Assembly: GCA_031317595.1 (NCBI GenBank)
Contig: JANCMB010000001.1
Coordinates: 1,606,971-1,670,970, forward strand
Length of the DNA stretch: 64,000 nt
From: Glutamicibacter sp. PS
Lineage (GTDB): Bacteria; Actinomycetota; Actinomycetes; Actinomycetales; Micrococcaceae
Direction: 5' to 3'
Under the pieces are notes generated by a model, which saw nothing but the letters and a program-made list of their open reading frames with translations, was not told the origin of the DNA and ran no database searches. This document shows, piece by piece, positions 1-9,212 of the stretch. A program made the position numbers and the translations under genes. Each line of letters starts with the position of its first letter. Within the stretch, counting starts at the first letter, position 1.

Positions 1-543
1 TCGGTCTGGCATGTACGAGCTGAAGGCGCGTCCCGAAATGCGGTAGACCTCTAGCGCTCGAATAACACGTCGAACATCCAAGTTCCGCGCTGCGGATATT
101 GGATCGACCGCTGCCAGTTCGCACCGTAGGTCGCTCTCCCCCGCAGCAGCCATTTGCGCCTCGATCTGGTTGCGGACCTCTGGGTTCGTCGGCGGAAAGT
201 CAATCACGTCCAATGCAGCACGAACGTACAATCCAGATCCACCCACCAGAATCGGTACCTTACCGTGGGCGCGGATGACCTCGAATCGTTCGCGGGCCTG
301 CGCTTGAAACTGGGCTACAGAGGCTTCTTCACGAATATCCATGATGTCCAGCAGGTGGTGGTCGATCCCACCGCGTTCGTTCGGGGCCAGCTTTGCCGTT
401 CCAATGTCCATGCCACGATAGAACTGCAATGCATCGGCATTGACGATTTCGCCGCCCAGCTCCTGAGCAAGCGCGATCGCCAAATCCGACTTCCCTGTTC
501 CGGTAGGACCCACGATCGCAAGGATCGGAAGCGAGGAAGTCAT
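1..543 (-). CDS. miaA: tRNA dimethylallyltransferase (partial, C-terminus beyond window)
   Basis: This enzyme transfers the dimethylallyl group of DMAPP to N6 of A37 in tRNAs that read UNN codons; it works in the cytosol just ahead of MiaB. The reverse strand from the ATG at 543 gives 181 residues and is still open at base 1, so roughly the last 120 residues are missing. The N-terminus has the Walker A motif GPTGTGKS (residues 12-19), then [22 protein letters not shown] and [12 protein letters not shown], which are MiaA family signatures. It begins 4 nt after the miaB stop, so the two modification genes form one transcription unit. The usual length is about 300 residues. Identification is firm. 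Confidence 0.95.
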   Translation of the reverse strand, partial: MTSSLPILAIVGPTGTGKSDLAIALAQELGGEIVNADALQFYRGMDIGTAKLAPNERGGIDHHLLDIMDIREEASVAQFQAQARERFEVIRAHGKVPILVGGSGLYVRAALDVIDFPPTNPEVRNQIEAQMAAAGESDLRCELAAVDPISAARNLDVRRVIRALEVYRISGRAFSSYMPDR

Positions 544-547
544 CGCG

Positions 548-2074
548 TTATTTACGCACCATCAAGGTCGGCATACCTAGGCTGGTTTTACCCTTGCCGC
601 CGCCGGTCCCCGTCGTCGGCACACCGCAAGAGTCGGCCTGTGCACGGTCCCAAGCATCGCCCGCACGGGATCGGCGCACCGAATACTGGTCCCTAGCCGG
701 ATCCGAGATCAGGTGGAATGCCGCTGCCTCTGTGATAGGTACGGTCACTAGATCGCCAGGGCGCGGGACCTCGGCCCCCTCTGGCACCGAGAAGTGCACG
801 AGGCGCTGGTCTTGCGCACGGCCGGAGAGCCGATGGGTTTCCTCCGCTTTACGGCCAGCTTGCTCCGTGACCATAACCTCTACGGTGCGTCCTACCTGCT
901 TGGCGTTCTCTTCCTTTGCAATCCGGTCCTGCAGTGCGGTGAGTCGTTCATAACGTTCCTGAACCACGGCCTTCGGCAGTTGATCGTCCATGGTTGCGGC
1001 CGGAGTACCCGGACGCTGCGAGTACTGGAAGGTAAATGCCGACGAGAAACGCGACGCCTCGACCACGTCGAGAGTAGCTTGGAAGTCTTCTTCGGTTTCT
1101 CCGGGGAATCCGACGATAATGTCGGTTGTGATGGCCGCGTGTGGGATACGTTCGCGCACCTTGTCCAGAATGCCGAGGAATTTCTTCGAACGGTACGAAC
1201 GGCGCATGTCCTTGAGTACCTTGTCCGAGCCTGATTGCAGGGGCATATGCAGCTGCGGCATGACATTCGGGGTTTCGGCCATGGCTTCGATGACGTCGTC
1301 GGTAAAGGCCGCCGGGTGCGGGCTAGTAAAGCGCACACGTTCTAGTCCTTCGATTTCACCACAGGCACGCAGGAGCTTGCCGAAGGCGAGACGATCACCG
1401 AATTCAACTCCATAGGAGTTCACGTTCTGCCCCAGCAATGTCACCTCGATGGCACCGTCATCGACCAGCGCTTGAATTTCAGCGAGGATTTCGCCCGGGC
1501 GGCGGTCTCGTTCCTTACCGCGAAGCGAAGGAACGATGCAGAAAGTACACGTATTGTTGCAGCCCACAGAAATGGACACCCACCCGGCGTATACGGACTC
1601 GCGTCGGGTCGGTAGCGTGGAGGGGAAGACGTCAAGGGACTCGAGAATCTCCAGCTCTGCCTGCTTGTTGTGCCGGGAGCGCGACAGAAGCGTCGGGAGT
1701 GAGCCGATGTTGTGTGTACCAAAGACCACATCTACCCATGGGGCCTTCTTCAAGATGGTGTCGCGGTCCTTTTGCGCGAGGCAACCGCCGACAGCAATCT
1801 GCATGTTTGGACGTTCACGCTTCAGCGGCGCCAACTGCCCTAGGTTTCCGTAGAGCTTATTGTCTGCGTTTTCACGTACGGCGCAGGTGTTGAACACCAC
1901 GACGTCGGCCACCTCGGTATCCGCATCGTCTTTGCGGCTCAGGCCGGCGTCTTCCAGCAATCCGGAAAGGCGTTCGGAGTCGTGCACGTTCATCTGACAG
2001 CCGAAGGTCCGCACCTCGTAGGTCTGCGGAAGGTTTTCGTCGTCGATCAGGGTCATCGGTTCGCGCTCAGTCAC
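548..2074 (-). CDS. miaB: tRNA-2-methylthio-N6-dimethylallyladenosine synthase MiaB
   Basis: This radical-SAM methylthiotransferase converts i6A37 to ms2i6A37, the step after MiaA. The 508-residue product has the three N-terminal cluster cysteines C26 (FGCQMN), C64 (NTCAVRE) and C98 (GGCLAQKD). The radical SAM triad C172, C176, C179 follows within GCNNTCTFC, and a TRAM-like region lies near the C-terminus. It ends in a basic, low-complexity tail after about residue 470, slightly longer than many MiaB proteins. The ATG at 2074 is used; another ATG six codons downstream is possible. It precedes miaA by 4 nt on the minus strand. Confidence 0.96.
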   Translation of the reverse strand: MTEREPMTLIDDENLPQTYEVRTFGCQMNVHDSERLSGLLEDAGLSRKDDADTEVADVVVFNTCAVRENADNKLYGNLGQLAPLKRERPNMQIAVGGCLAQKDRDTILKKAPWVDVVFGTHNIGSLPTLLSRSRHNKQAELEILESLDVFPSTLPTRRESVYAGWVSISVGCNNTCTFCIVPSLRGKERDRRPGEILAEIQALVDDGAIEVTLLGQNVNSYGVEFGDRLAFGKLLRACGEIEGLERVRFTSPHPAAFTDDVIEAMAETPNVMPQLHMPLQSGSDKVLKDMRRSYRSKKFLGILDKVRERIPHAAITTDIIVGFPGETEEDFQATLDVVEASRFSSAFTFQYSQRPGTPAATMDDQLPKAVVQERYERLTALQDRIAKEENAKQVGRTVEVMVTEQAGRKAEETHRLSGRAQDQRLVHFSVPEGAEVPRPGDLVTVPITEAAAFHLISDPARDQYSVRRSRAGDAWDRAQADSCGVPTTGTGGGKGKTSLGMPTLMVRK

Positions 2075-2177
2075 CTATAAATGGTAGCGAATTTTCGAAG
2101 GCCCAACATCTTAGCCTTGGCTTGGCCGAATTGAGCACATTACCCAGCGGCCAAGAAACTAAGGCTGGTTAGCCCAG

Positions 2178-2828
2178 TTAGTCCTCGACGGCAATTCCCA
2201 AATGCGCAGCGATCGGGTACAGAAACTGGAGGAGTTGCTCGTAGCTCAGCAGACTTCCGCGCAGCGCCGAAACTTCGTCAAGATCGCCGAGATGTGCGCC
2301 ACGTAGATCGAGGTGCTTGAGCGTGCTCTGACTCAACCTCAAGCTGTCGATGCGGCAGTCAACCAATGCCACGCGGTTAACTGTGGCGCCAGACAAATCG
2401 AGCTCCCCAATCGTGCAATTACTCAACCGTAAATCGGTGATTTTTGCACGACGCAGCGCAAGAAGATCAAGTTTGCTGTGCTCGATTTCCGTCTCGGAAA
2501 TTGTGCTCTCCGGGGCGTGGAGCACTCCAATTCGACTGCTGGATATCCGAGTTTGTCGCATGACAAGCCCCGGCGCTTCAATGACTGAAGCACCAAGTCG
2601 TGAGATGGAAGACTCGGAGATTCGCACATCGGCCCATGCAAGATCCGTGCCAGACAAATTGTTCAGTGCGCATTCGCTGAACGTACTCCCAGTAAGGTTC
2701 ACGCGATCAAGGGATTCATCCGAGAACAGAGTTAGTTCCTCAAAGCCTCCGATGGAGTGGAAATCGAGATTACCTTCATCAAGGTCCGGTAGGTCAGGAA
2801 TGTTTATGCGTGGCGAGATGATCGACAT
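2178..2828 (-). CDS. Pentapeptide-repeat-like protein of unknown function
   Basis: The 216-residue protein is built from degenerate five-residue units with a central leucine, isoleucine or valine (for example LSGTDLAWADVRISES and LRLSNCTIGELDLSGATV). That pattern gives a right-handed quadrilateral beta-helix in pentapeptide-repeat proteins. No signal peptide or membrane segment is seen, so it is probably cytosolic. The last 30 residues (LLSYEQLLQFLYPIAAHLGI) look like a helical cap. It lies between recX and miaB on the same strand. Some pentapeptide proteins mimic DNA and protect gyrase, but nothing here shows that role. The fold call is reasonable; function is unknown. Confidence 0.75.
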   Translation of the reverse strand: MSIISPRINIPDLPDLDEGNLDFHSIGGFEELTLFSDESLDRVNLTGSTFSECALNNLSGTDLAWADVRISESSISRLGASVIEAPGLVMRQTRISSSRIGVLHAPESTISETEIEHSKLDLLALRRAKITDLRLSNCTIGELDLSGATVNRVALVDCRIDSLRLSQSTLKHLDLRGAHLGDLDEVSALRGSLLSYEQLLQFLYPIAAHLGIAVED

Positions 2829-2885
2829 GGTTCCAGCTTAGGACTAGCGCCCTACAGTAACGTGGTCTGTCCGAAACCTAGGTCA

Positions 2886-3740
2886 CTAGTGGCCATGCTG
2901 CTCTCCGAATCGTGCGTCCCACTCTTCACGGGCCACTCGAAAAGCCAATCCCCCGTTGTAACCTTTACGCCCCAGCATTCCCACTAGGCGACGTAGCGCT
3001 TTGTCTCGGTTATCGCCCATTGCCGCAGGTCGCAATTTTGCGCGCACTAACTCACGTGCGCGTTCTTCCTCTGTAGCATCGTCGATCTGCTCTAAAGCCT
3101 CGGCAGCCAACTCGTCATCGATCCCTTTGGTACGTAGCTCGCGACGAATTGCACCTCGGGCTAGACCGCGCGAACGCGCACGGGCTGTAACCCACCCCTT
3201 AGCGAAACGTTCATCGTCTACAAGCTTCACCTCGACATAGCGCTCTAGTACCTCATCAGCGATCGCTTCGGGACATTCCTTCTCGAGCAACTTATCCTTG
3301 AGTTGTTTGAGAGTTTTGTCGCTGCCGGTTAGCTGGCGCAGCGTGATGGCGCGAGCCTTTTCCCTCCATTGGTCCTCAGTCAACTCGTCGGGCTCAAGGT
3401 CTCGTTGCGCCTGGCGCTGCGCCTTCCGCTCTTCTTTAAGTTCCTTCTTTGTCTTTCGAGGCGTCGGCGGCTGATCCATGATTTGGCGCATGGCTTCGCG
3501 CAATTCATCTACCGATCGGGGCGGATTGGTTTCGGTGCTTTCGTCCTCAAATGACACCGTTGACGGGTCAAGTCTCTCGCCGCTGACCACGATCTCAGAT
3601 TCTTCAACGTCCGCTGGGTCTGGCTTTGCCCAGTCCGGCATCTCTGCCGGGTCGCCAAGAAACTCGTTGGAAATGGACGTAGCGTCCGCCCCGGATCCTG
3701 ATCCGGGTCGAACGCTACGTCCTTTAAACCTGCCGCTCAC
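2886..3740 (-). CDS. recX: Regulatory protein RecX
   Basis: RecX binds RecA filaments and limits their growth. The C-terminal half (about residues 130-284) has the three-helix RecX repeats, including LRQLTGSDKTLKQLKDKLLEK, KLVDDERFAKGWVTARARSR and IRRELRTKGIDDELA. The first 130 residues are an acidic and charged extension (a run rich in KKELKEERKAQRQAQR) that is longer than in enterobacterial RecX but common in actinobacteria. The start is GTG at 3740, 5 nt after the recA stop, with the GGTGAG at the recA end serving as ribosome binding site. recA-recX are therefore co-transcribed and both fall under the upstream LexA box. Confidence 0.93.
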   Translation of the reverse strand: MSGRFKGRSVRPGSGSGADATSISNEFLGDPAEMPDWAKPDPADVEESEIVVSGERLDPSTVSFEDESTETNPPRSVDELREAMRQIMDQPPTPRKTKKELKEERKAQRQAQRDLEPDELTEDQWREKARAITLRQLTGSDKTLKQLKDKLLEKECPEAIADEVLERYVEVKLVDDERFAKGWVTARARSRGLARGAIRRELRTKGIDDELAAEALEQIDDATEEERARELVRAKLRPAAMGDNRDKALRRLVGMLGRKGYNGGLAFRVAREEWDARFGEQHGH

Positions 3741-3745
3741 GAAAA

Positions 3746-4801
3746 CTACTCACCTTCGACAACGCGCAGTTCGGTCTCGCCTTCCTCGTCCACTTCTTCC
3801 TCGGTGGAGAGGACGCCGAGCTTCTGCAAGATCTGACGCTCGAGTTCATTGGCAAGGTCCGGGTTGTCACGCAGGAAGCGTCGGGCATTCTCCTTGCCCT
3901 GCCCCAATTGGTCCCCATCATAGGTAAACCACGCACCGGACTTCTTGACCAACCCGTGCTCTACACCCATGTCAATCAAGCTACCTTCCTTGGAGATTCC
4001 GACACCGTAAAGGATGTCGAATTCCGCCTGCTTGAAAGGAGGTGCCATCTTGTTCTTAACAATCTTGGCTCGGGTTCGGTTACCGACGGGGTTCGTACCC
4101 TCTTTGAGGGTTTCAATCCGTCGGATGTCGATTCGAACCGAAGCATAGAACTTTAGAGCCTTACCACCGGTGGTGGTTTCTGGGCTACCGAAAAATACAC
4201 CGATCTTCTCTCGAAGCTGGTTGATGAAGATTGCCGTAGTCTTCGAAGAGTTCAGTCGACCAGTAATTTTACGGAGCGCCTGAGACATCAAGCGTGCCTG
4301 TAGACCCACGTGGCTATCGCCCATTTCGCCTTCAATTTCGGCGCGGGGAACCAGGGCAGCAACGGAGTCGATGACGATAATGTCCAATGCTCCCGAACCG
4401 ACGAGCATATCCATGATCTCCAGCGCCTGCTCGCCGGTATCTGGCTGAGATACCAACAGCGCATCGGTATCCACGCCGAGCTTCTTCGCGTATTCGGGAT
4501 CCAAGGCGTGCTCCGCGTCGATGAAGGCGGCAATGCCACCATTGCGCTGGGCGCTAGCCACTGCGTGCAGGGCGACAGTGGTCTTACCCGAAGATTCGGG
4601 ACCGTAGATCTCAATCACGCGACCGCGCGGCAGGCCGCCAATACCCAATGCAACATCAAGGGCGACAGAACCAGTAGGGATAACTTCGATAGGTGCGCGG
4701 GTATCGTCACCCAAGCGCATTACCGAACCCTTGCCGAAGGCCTTGTCGATTTGGCCCAGGACGGACTCGAGCGCCTTTTCCCGATCATTGTTAGCAGCCA
4801 T
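3746..4801 (-). CDS. recA: Recombinase RecA
   Basis: ATP-dependent strand-exchange protein of homologous recombination and co-protease for LexA in the SOS response. The 351-residue product starts with [23 protein letters not shown]. It has Walker A GPESSGKT at residues 67-74, the [22 protein letters not shown] stretch, loop-2 residues and an acidic C-terminal tail ([20 protein letters not shown]). The frame stays open 88 codons upstream, but the ATG at 4801 fits the family N-terminus, so the longer form is rejected. recX follows after 5 nt. A LexA-type palindrome lies about 150 nt upstream of the start. Confidence 0.98.
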   Translation of the reverse strand: MAANNDREKALESVLGQIDKAFGKGSVMRLGDDTRAPIEVIPTGSVALDVALGIGGLPRGRVIEIYGPESSGKTTVALHAVASAQRNGGIAAFIDAEHALDPEYAKKLGVDTDALLVSQPDTGEQALEIMDMLVGSGALDIIVIDSVAALVPRAEIEGEMGDSHVGLQARLMSQALRKITGRLNSSKTTAIFINQLREKIGVFFGSPETTTGGKALKFYASVRIDIRRIETLKEGTNPVGNRTRAKIVKNKMAPPFKQAEFDILYGVGISKEGSLIDMGVEHGLVKKSGAWFTYDGDQLGQGKENARRFLRDNPDLANELERQILQKLGVLSTEEEVDEEGETELRVVEGE

Positions 4802-4952
4802 GTTCAACCTTTGTTCATGCAAGCCATTGTCGGACCTGCCAGTGGATCTGTTGTACTGCTCTAAACAGTACGAGCGTCTACCGACACTTTGCGTTGCCTC
4901 GCACGCACTGTGGAGTTCATGCCCGGTGTCATCGTTTCTTAGACCAGAGTAT

Positions 4953-4968
4953 CCGAACAGATATTCGA
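4953..4968 (-). promoter_or_regulatory. Candidate LexA (SOS) box upstream of recA
   Basis: CCGAACAGATATTCGA on the plus strand is a 16-nt imperfect palindrome. It matches the actinobacterial and Bacillus-type SOS consensus TCGAAC-N4-GTTCGA at all but two positions. It lies 152 nt upstream of the recA start codon, a usual place for the recA operator. LexA control of recA-recX is inferred. Confidence 0.75.
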
Positions 4969-5001
4969 AGTCCAAGTTGGCTTCGAGTACCCGTGTTGCC
5001 G

Positions 5002-5223
5002 CTAAGGCTTTGGTTCGATATCCACGCCAAGCCAGCGATTCTCGGGCACGTCCTGCGCGCGGCATATCGCGGCAAAGACCTCTTTGGGTTTGACGCCCTT
5101 GTTCAGCGCTTCAGTAGCGGTCATGCTTTCCAGCTCTGTCAGTGCTAACGTATCGGCGAGCATCCGCGAGTAATTGGCACCGAATTCGGCGTCCATATTT
5201 CGCCAAAAATCTGAGTTCTTCAA
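5002..5223 (-). CDS. DUF3046 family protein
   Basis: A short, conserved actinobacterial protein of unknown function nearly always found beside recA. The family N-terminus (x-K-x-S-x-FW...EFG) is seen here as [31 protein letters not shown]. The C-terminal [22 protein letters not shown] motif also fits. To match the family the start should be the TTG at 5223, which has AGGGAAG about 8 nt upstream and gives 73 residues. A GTG at 5247 in the same frame would add eight residues but abuts a hairpin (5248-5286). Start choice is inferred; family assignment is good. Confidence 0.8.
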   Translation of the reverse strand: MKNSDFWRNMDAEFGANYSRMLADTLALTELESMTATEALNKGVKPKEVFAAICRAQDVPENRWLGVDIEPKP

Positions 5224-5247
5224 CCTTGAGTCTTCCCTGCACGGCAC

Positions 5248-5286
5248 AGGGGTCCCGAAGCTGCTTGACGCAACTTCAAGACCCCT
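5248..5286 (-). other. Stem-loop directly upstream of the DUF3046 gene
   Basis: AGGGGTC at 5248-5254 pairs with GACCCCT at 5280-5286. An inner GAAG/CTTC helix (5257-5260 with 5274-5277) closes a 13-nt loop. There is no run of U after the stem on the minus strand, so it could be a leader structure or processing site rather than a terminator. Confidence 0.4.
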
Positions 5287-5298
5287 TAGTGTCGAACG

Positions 5299-5315
5299 GA
5301 CCCCGTCGCGGGGTC
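5299..5315 (-). terminator. Short GC-rich hairpin after clgR
   Basis: GACCCCG (5299-5305), loop TCG, CGGGGTC (5309-5315) sits 12 nt past the clgR stop. It has no downstream U-tract, so termination is uncertain. Confidence 0.4.
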
Positions 5316-5326
5316 TGCGTTAGCAA

Positions 5327-5662
5327 TTAGTTAGCGGCCGAAGCCAGTGGCTTGTTCAGATGACTAGGAACATCTCCGGAAAATTCCTTAGTCAGGTCGA
5401 CGGGAACGGTATCCGGAATGACAACGCCCTCAGCCAGAGCAACGCGGTCAGAAACTTCGCGGAGCATTAGCGAGAGTGGGACATCGAGAGCCGCGCAGAT
5501 CGAGGACAGCAATTCACTGGATGCTTCTTTCTGTCCGCGCTCAACCTCGGAGAGGTATCCGAGGGAAACACGGGCACTGTGCGAGACTTCGCGCAAGGTA
5601 CGTCCCTGACGCTGACGGACGTCACGCAGCACGTCTCCAATTTCGTGACGGAGTACTACCAT
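5327..5662 (-). CDS. clgR: ClgR-type helix-turn-helix regulator of Clp protease genes
   Basis: XRE/Cro-type transcription factor that in actinobacteria activates clpP1P2, clpC and other stress genes. The 111-residue form starts at the ATG at 5662, which has an excellent GGAGGAG ribosome binding site 5 nt upstream; the frame is open a further 31 codons but without comparable signals. The HTH covers about residues 6-65 ([20 protein letters not shown], then [17 protein letters not shown]). The C-terminus is LASAAN: small alanine-rich tails are Clp degrons in studied ClgR proteins, so autoregulated turnover is plausible here. Its position next to the recA block is the standard actinobacterial one. 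Confidence 0.88.
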   Translation of the reverse strand: MVVLRHEIGDVLRDVRQRQGRTLREVSHSARVSLGYLSEVERGQKEASSELLSSICAALDVPLSLMLREVSDRVALAEGVVIPDTVPVDLTKEFSGDVPSHLNKPLASAAN

Positions 5663-6052
5663 TTTGTGCTCCTCCTTCTCGGGCTGGACCGTGTTCGCGT
5701 CGCCCATCTCTTGCCAACGGATAACACCATTGACGGTCACGGGTTGCTTCACCATGTGCGAGCCTTACTCCTGGTCCTTCTCGAAAATATTCGGTTCGAG
5801 ATTCCCCTTAGGTGGGACTCTCGGTAGTTACAACGGCGTATCCGGAAGTTTTGTTCCCGATGCCTTTACCCTATGCACAAATCTGCGATCTAGGCCACAC
5901 TCGGGAGAAATTTCTCAGGAATGTTGCCGAAAACTACGTTCGACCAGTGTGAGTGGTCAACCTGTGAAGATACTTTACCGGTCATGTCAAATCGCCTACA
6001 GGCAGTGTTGGCTTAAGCAAGCGCTTCGTCAAGCGTGGTCTATCGATGTGTT
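5663..6052. other. 390-nt gap between clgR and the SRPBCC gene
   Basis: No convincing coding frame. It should hold the clgR promoter. The only structure noticed is the imperfect dyad GACCA-N7-TGGTC at 5942-5958. No ClgR-type CGC-N5-GCG operator was recognised. Confidence 0.4.
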
Positions 6053-6514
6053 CTACCCTTCGAGCAAGTCCTTCAATCGTTGCAGTCCCCGCTCGATTTG
6101 CGGACCCATTAACTTCTCCATGGGTAGTAGGTATTTTGCGAGTACCCCAAGCAGGCCCTTGTGTTCCCCGTGCATCACCCATCGCACTTCCGTGAGGTCA
6201 GCCGCTTTGGTCGTGAGCTCGAAACGATGATCCATCTGGGATTTGAAGGGTTTCAGAAAACGAAGCTGCACCGCGACGAGATCATCGCGTGCCTCGGTGA
6301 TTTCCATAATGCCTGCACTACGTTCCTCATTGCTGTTGTATTCATATACGGCCCCGACGCCGCGAGGCGCACCGCGAAATTCTCGGTCGATGTCGGACTC
6401 GGTGGTTTCGAAAGCTGAAAACTCGGGCCACCGTCGAAAATCGGAAAGTACCGAGGCGATGTCGCGCGGACGCGCCGCGATATCTATCTGACGCGAGACT
6501 TTGAATTCAGCCAT
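6053..6514 (-). CDS. SRPBCC (START-like) family protein
   Basis: A 153-residue protein with the polyketide cyclase/START-like helix-grip fold. It begins MAEFKVSRQIDIAARPRDIASVLSDFRRWPEF, the usual N-terminal strand, V-shaped helices and W-P pair. It continues with strands such as VGAVYEYNSNEERSAGIMEI and a long C-terminal helix (MGPQIERGLQRLKDLL). The ATG at 6514 has GAGGAGG upstream; the frame extends 101 codons further but only as non-coding readthrough. Members bind hydrophobic ligands or act as coenzyme Q-binding-like or toxin-like proteins; the ligand cannot be told. It sits alone on the minus strand, divergent from the HNH endonuclease gene. Confidence 0.8.
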   Translation of the reverse strand: MAEFKVSRQIDIAARPRDIASVLSDFRRWPEFSAFETTESDIDREFRGAPRGVGAVYEYNSNEERSAGIMEITEARDDLVAVQLRFLKPFKSQMDHRFELTTKAADLTEVRWVMHGEHKGLLGVLAKYLLPMEKLMGPQIERGLQRLKDLLEG

Positions 6515-6701
6515 ACCGGCCTCCTCGGTTAACGAAAGCTGGCTCCGTGGATGAACCATCTCCATATTATGCGCCCATCTTGTGCCGCGTGCTCGCATAT
6601 TTCGAAAGACGGAAGTACCGTTCATCCTGTCTCCTTGGTCGTTGTCCACAGTTAGTGGGTGTTTACCCCTGCCCGACGACCCGTGCGTGCAAACTGTGGG
6701 C

Positions 6702-8573
6702 ATGCAGATCACCGACTTGGCCACCGAGCTGCACCGGGCCACCGAATATTCAGAGCACGACACCACTTCATTGGGTGCCGTCGCTTCACATCTGCACGCC
6801 CTCACCCAGATCAACACCTACCTCACAGAGCTACCCGTCTTGCTGGCCATGAACACCGACCCACGTGCCGCCGCGCTGATCGCGCTTGCCACCGAGCGCC
6901 TAGCCAATCAGATTCTGCGGAACCAACTCCACGCAGCACATCAAGTCGAAGTAACCGCCGCCCACACCCTGCCGAGTCTTGTTCTGGATGCTATGAAGCA
7001 CGCTACCGGCACCATTACCGGGAAGAATGGGACCACCGCTAACAACGGCGACGATCGAGATAGCGAAGAGGGTATGGGTCGTGGTGGGTTCGTACGGATC
7101 ATCAAGCTTCTTCAGCATCCCTGTGAACCGGTTTCCGGGCGGCCGACTTACCGCGACGCGGCCAGCTTCCTGGCCAGCTGGCTGAATCAGGACTACTTCA
7201 CCGCCAAGACGCGGGTCACCGACGCGCACCGGCTCATCGCCCGTCCCACAGGCACCGACATTCCCGCACAGCCGGTATTTCCGGAACTTGCCACGCACTT
7301 CACCACCAGTCAAGATGTGCGTAGCGTGCTGAACGCGGCCCGCCGCCTCGAAAAACTTACTAACCCGAACACCGCACCCGAGGGTAGGACCGCCCTCGGA
7401 GACACTGGGTTAGAAACCCAGGCCGCGAACCTACTCACCGAAGAGAACCCACGCACGCGCACCGAGGGGCTGAATCGGTTCTTCCGCCACGCGGCAACCA
7501 CCGCGCAACGCAGTGACCCGATGAGCATGACGGGGTTGTTCCGTAAGGGTACCCAGCACGGGATCACCACCTATGTGTTCAAGGCGGCCGCAGAAGATAG
7601 CGAACTCATCGAATCGCTACTCGGACACGTAGATCACCCGAAGACCCAGGCGCATGCCCACGCGATCGAGACCGCGAAAGCCACTGCCAGCCGGGCCGGT
7701 AGCATGGCCTCTGCCAGTACAAGTGACGACGATCTTGGCGCAGAAGGTAAGAACCCGGGCACCGGTGAGGTGTTCCCGGATTTCCTCACCGCCGAGGAAG
7801 CTGCCACCGCCCGCGCCGACACCCTGGACTCCCCCGAGCCCACGGTGGCGCAACGCCGCCTCGCGGGGCTGATCAATCTCCTGCGCACCCAAACCACCCC
7901 GCCAACCCAAACTATTCCCTTCTCCGGGACCGACACCAAGGAAAACTCCGTTGCCGAGGCCAATACCGGCGAGGCAACTCATACTAGTGCTGGCGCTGGA
8001 TTGGGGAAGCCGAAAGGCCTTTTCCGGCCGACCATCATCGTGCACATGCCGCTTCGCGAACTGATCGGCCTCGCCCAAAGTCACGGGCTCCCGTTACCGG
8101 AAACCTCTGCCGCCGGGGCCCCACCTATCATCGAGGGGTTACCGGCGGTGGGTGGGATCACCGCACACGGCCTAGCGATCGATTCCGGGGCGTTACGTCG
8201 GATGTTGTGTGAAGCGAACATTATCCCGTTAGTGCTCGGGGGCGCCTCAGAGATATTGGATGTGGGTCGTTCGCAACGGTATTTCCCGACCGTGATGAAA
8301 CGAGCGATCCTCGCTCGTGACCGGGGCTGCATTGTGCCGGGGTGCACGGTCCCGGCCGAAAACTGCGAAATCGATCATGTGCAGGAATGGGAACATGGCG
8401 GGGTGACCAGTGTCGGCAATGGGGCTACGCTGCATCCGGGGCATCACGTGGACCGGCATGCGGGATTGTTTGACGTGGTGATAAAAGACGGCATCCCGTG
8501 GGTGCGATATCCGAAGCATGTGGATCCGGAGCAACGGTTGCGACGGAACACGATCAACTTCACCCCGAGATAA
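6702..8573 (+). CDS. DUF222 / HNH endonuclease (13E12 repeat family)
   Basis: A 623-residue protein starting at the ATG at 6702 (MQITDLATELHRATEYSEHD). A DUF222 helical region covers roughly residues 40-480. The HNH nuclease fold follows at about residues 535-585: two zinc-type cysteines in RGCIVPGC, the D-H pair in CEIDHVQEW, the central N in VGNGATL, and HH in PGHHVDRH. This family occurs in many copies in actinobacterial genomes and behaves like a mobile or intron-like gene; a biological role is not established. Here it is plus-strand among minus-strand housekeeping genes, which supports insertion between clgR and cinA. The active-site residues look intact. Confidence 0.88.
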   Translation: MQITDLATELHRATEYSEHDTTSLGAVASHLHALTQINTYLTELPVLLAMNTDPRAAALIALATERLANQILRNQLHAAHQVEVTAAHTLPSLVLDAMKHATGTITGKNGTTANNGDDRDSEEGMGRGGFVRIIKLLQHPCEPVSGRPTYRDAASFLASWLNQDYFTAKTRVTDAHRLIARPTGTDIPAQPVFPELATHFTTSQDVRSVLNAARRLEKLTNPNTAPEGRTALGDTGLETQAANLLTEENPRTRTEGLNRFFRHAATTAQRSDPMSMTGLFRKGTQHGITTYVFKAAAEDSELIESLLGHVDHPKTQAHAHAIETAKATASRAGSMASASTSDDDLGAEGKNPGTGEVFPDFLTAEEAATARADTLDSPEPTVAQRRLAGLINLLRTQTTPPTQTIPFSGTDTKENSVAEANTGEATHTSAGAGLGKPKGLFRPTIIVHMPLRELIGLAQSHGLPLPETSAAGAPPIIEGLPAVGGITAHGLAIDSGALRRMLCEANIIPLVLGGASEILDVGRSQRYFPTVMKRAILARDRGCIVPGCTVPAENCEIDHVQEWEHGGVTSVGNGATLHPGHHVDRHAGLFDVVIKDGIPWVRYPKHVDPEQRLRRNTINFTPR

Positions 8574-8714
8574 GTTGAGGACCCGCCCCCGCGCTTGCCG
8601 GCTACAAACATCACCCAGCCCGATGGGCCGATCAATGGACTGCGCCTGCAAGATCACTCGTCGAAGGGGCTCTGAGAATTCGGCGCTATTGGAGAGAATT
8701 TGGCACAGATCCAA

Positions 8715-9209
8715 TTAATCGGCGTGGCCACCGGCCTGCTCAAGGAGCTGAATCAATTGCTGCAGTGCCGCCTGAGTGGCTTGAGCACGGATCGCATCGC
8801 GCCCACCTACGAAGTGATGGGCCTGAGCTCCGCTTCCGCCGGCATAGGCCCAGCCGATATAGACGGTACCCACACCCTTCCCGTCATGCGGTTCGGGTCC
8901 GGCCACTCCGGTGGCTGAAACTGCTAGATCCGCACCACAGGCACGACGTGCGCCCAAGGCCATCTGCTCCGCCACCTGAGGATCGACAGAACCGGCTGTA
9001 GCCAGCAGTCCTTCGTCCACGCTGAGAAGCGCGGACTTCACCTCGCTGGCATAGGAAACAACCCCGCCCCGAAGTACCGCAGATGCCCCCGGCACGGTGG
9101 CTAGTTCCGCCGCGATGAGTCCTGCGGTGAGTGACTCCGCAGTGGCGATGCTCAGGTGTTGGGCTATGGCGCGCTCAATGACCTGACCGGCTCGCTGAGT
9201 TGTGGTCAT
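8715..9209 (-). CDS. cinA: CinA C-terminal domain protein (nicotinamide-nucleotide amidohydrolase PncC type)
   Basis: The 164-residue protein is the stand-alone CinA C-terminal domain. That domain deamidates NMN to nicotinic acid mononucleotide in the pyridine-nucleotide salvage cycle. Family motifs are present: TAESLTAGLIAAELATVPG, then GGVVSYASEVKSALLSV, AEQMALGARRACGADLAVSATGVAGP and GTVYIGW. The N-terminal MoCF-like (COG1058) domain of long CinA is absent, as usual in actinobacteria. Its start is 3 nt after the pgsA stop, so it is the last gene of an ftsK-pgsA-cinA run. Confidence 0.92.
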   Translation of the reverse strand: MTTTQRAGQVIERAIAQHLSIATAESLTAGLIAAELATVPGASAVLRGGVVSYASEVKSALLSVDEGLLATAGSVDPQVAEQMALGARRACGADLAVSATGVAGPEPHDGKGVGTVYIGWAYAGGSGAQAHHFVGGRDAIRAQATQAALQQLIQLLEQAGGHAD

Positions 9210-9212
9210 CTC

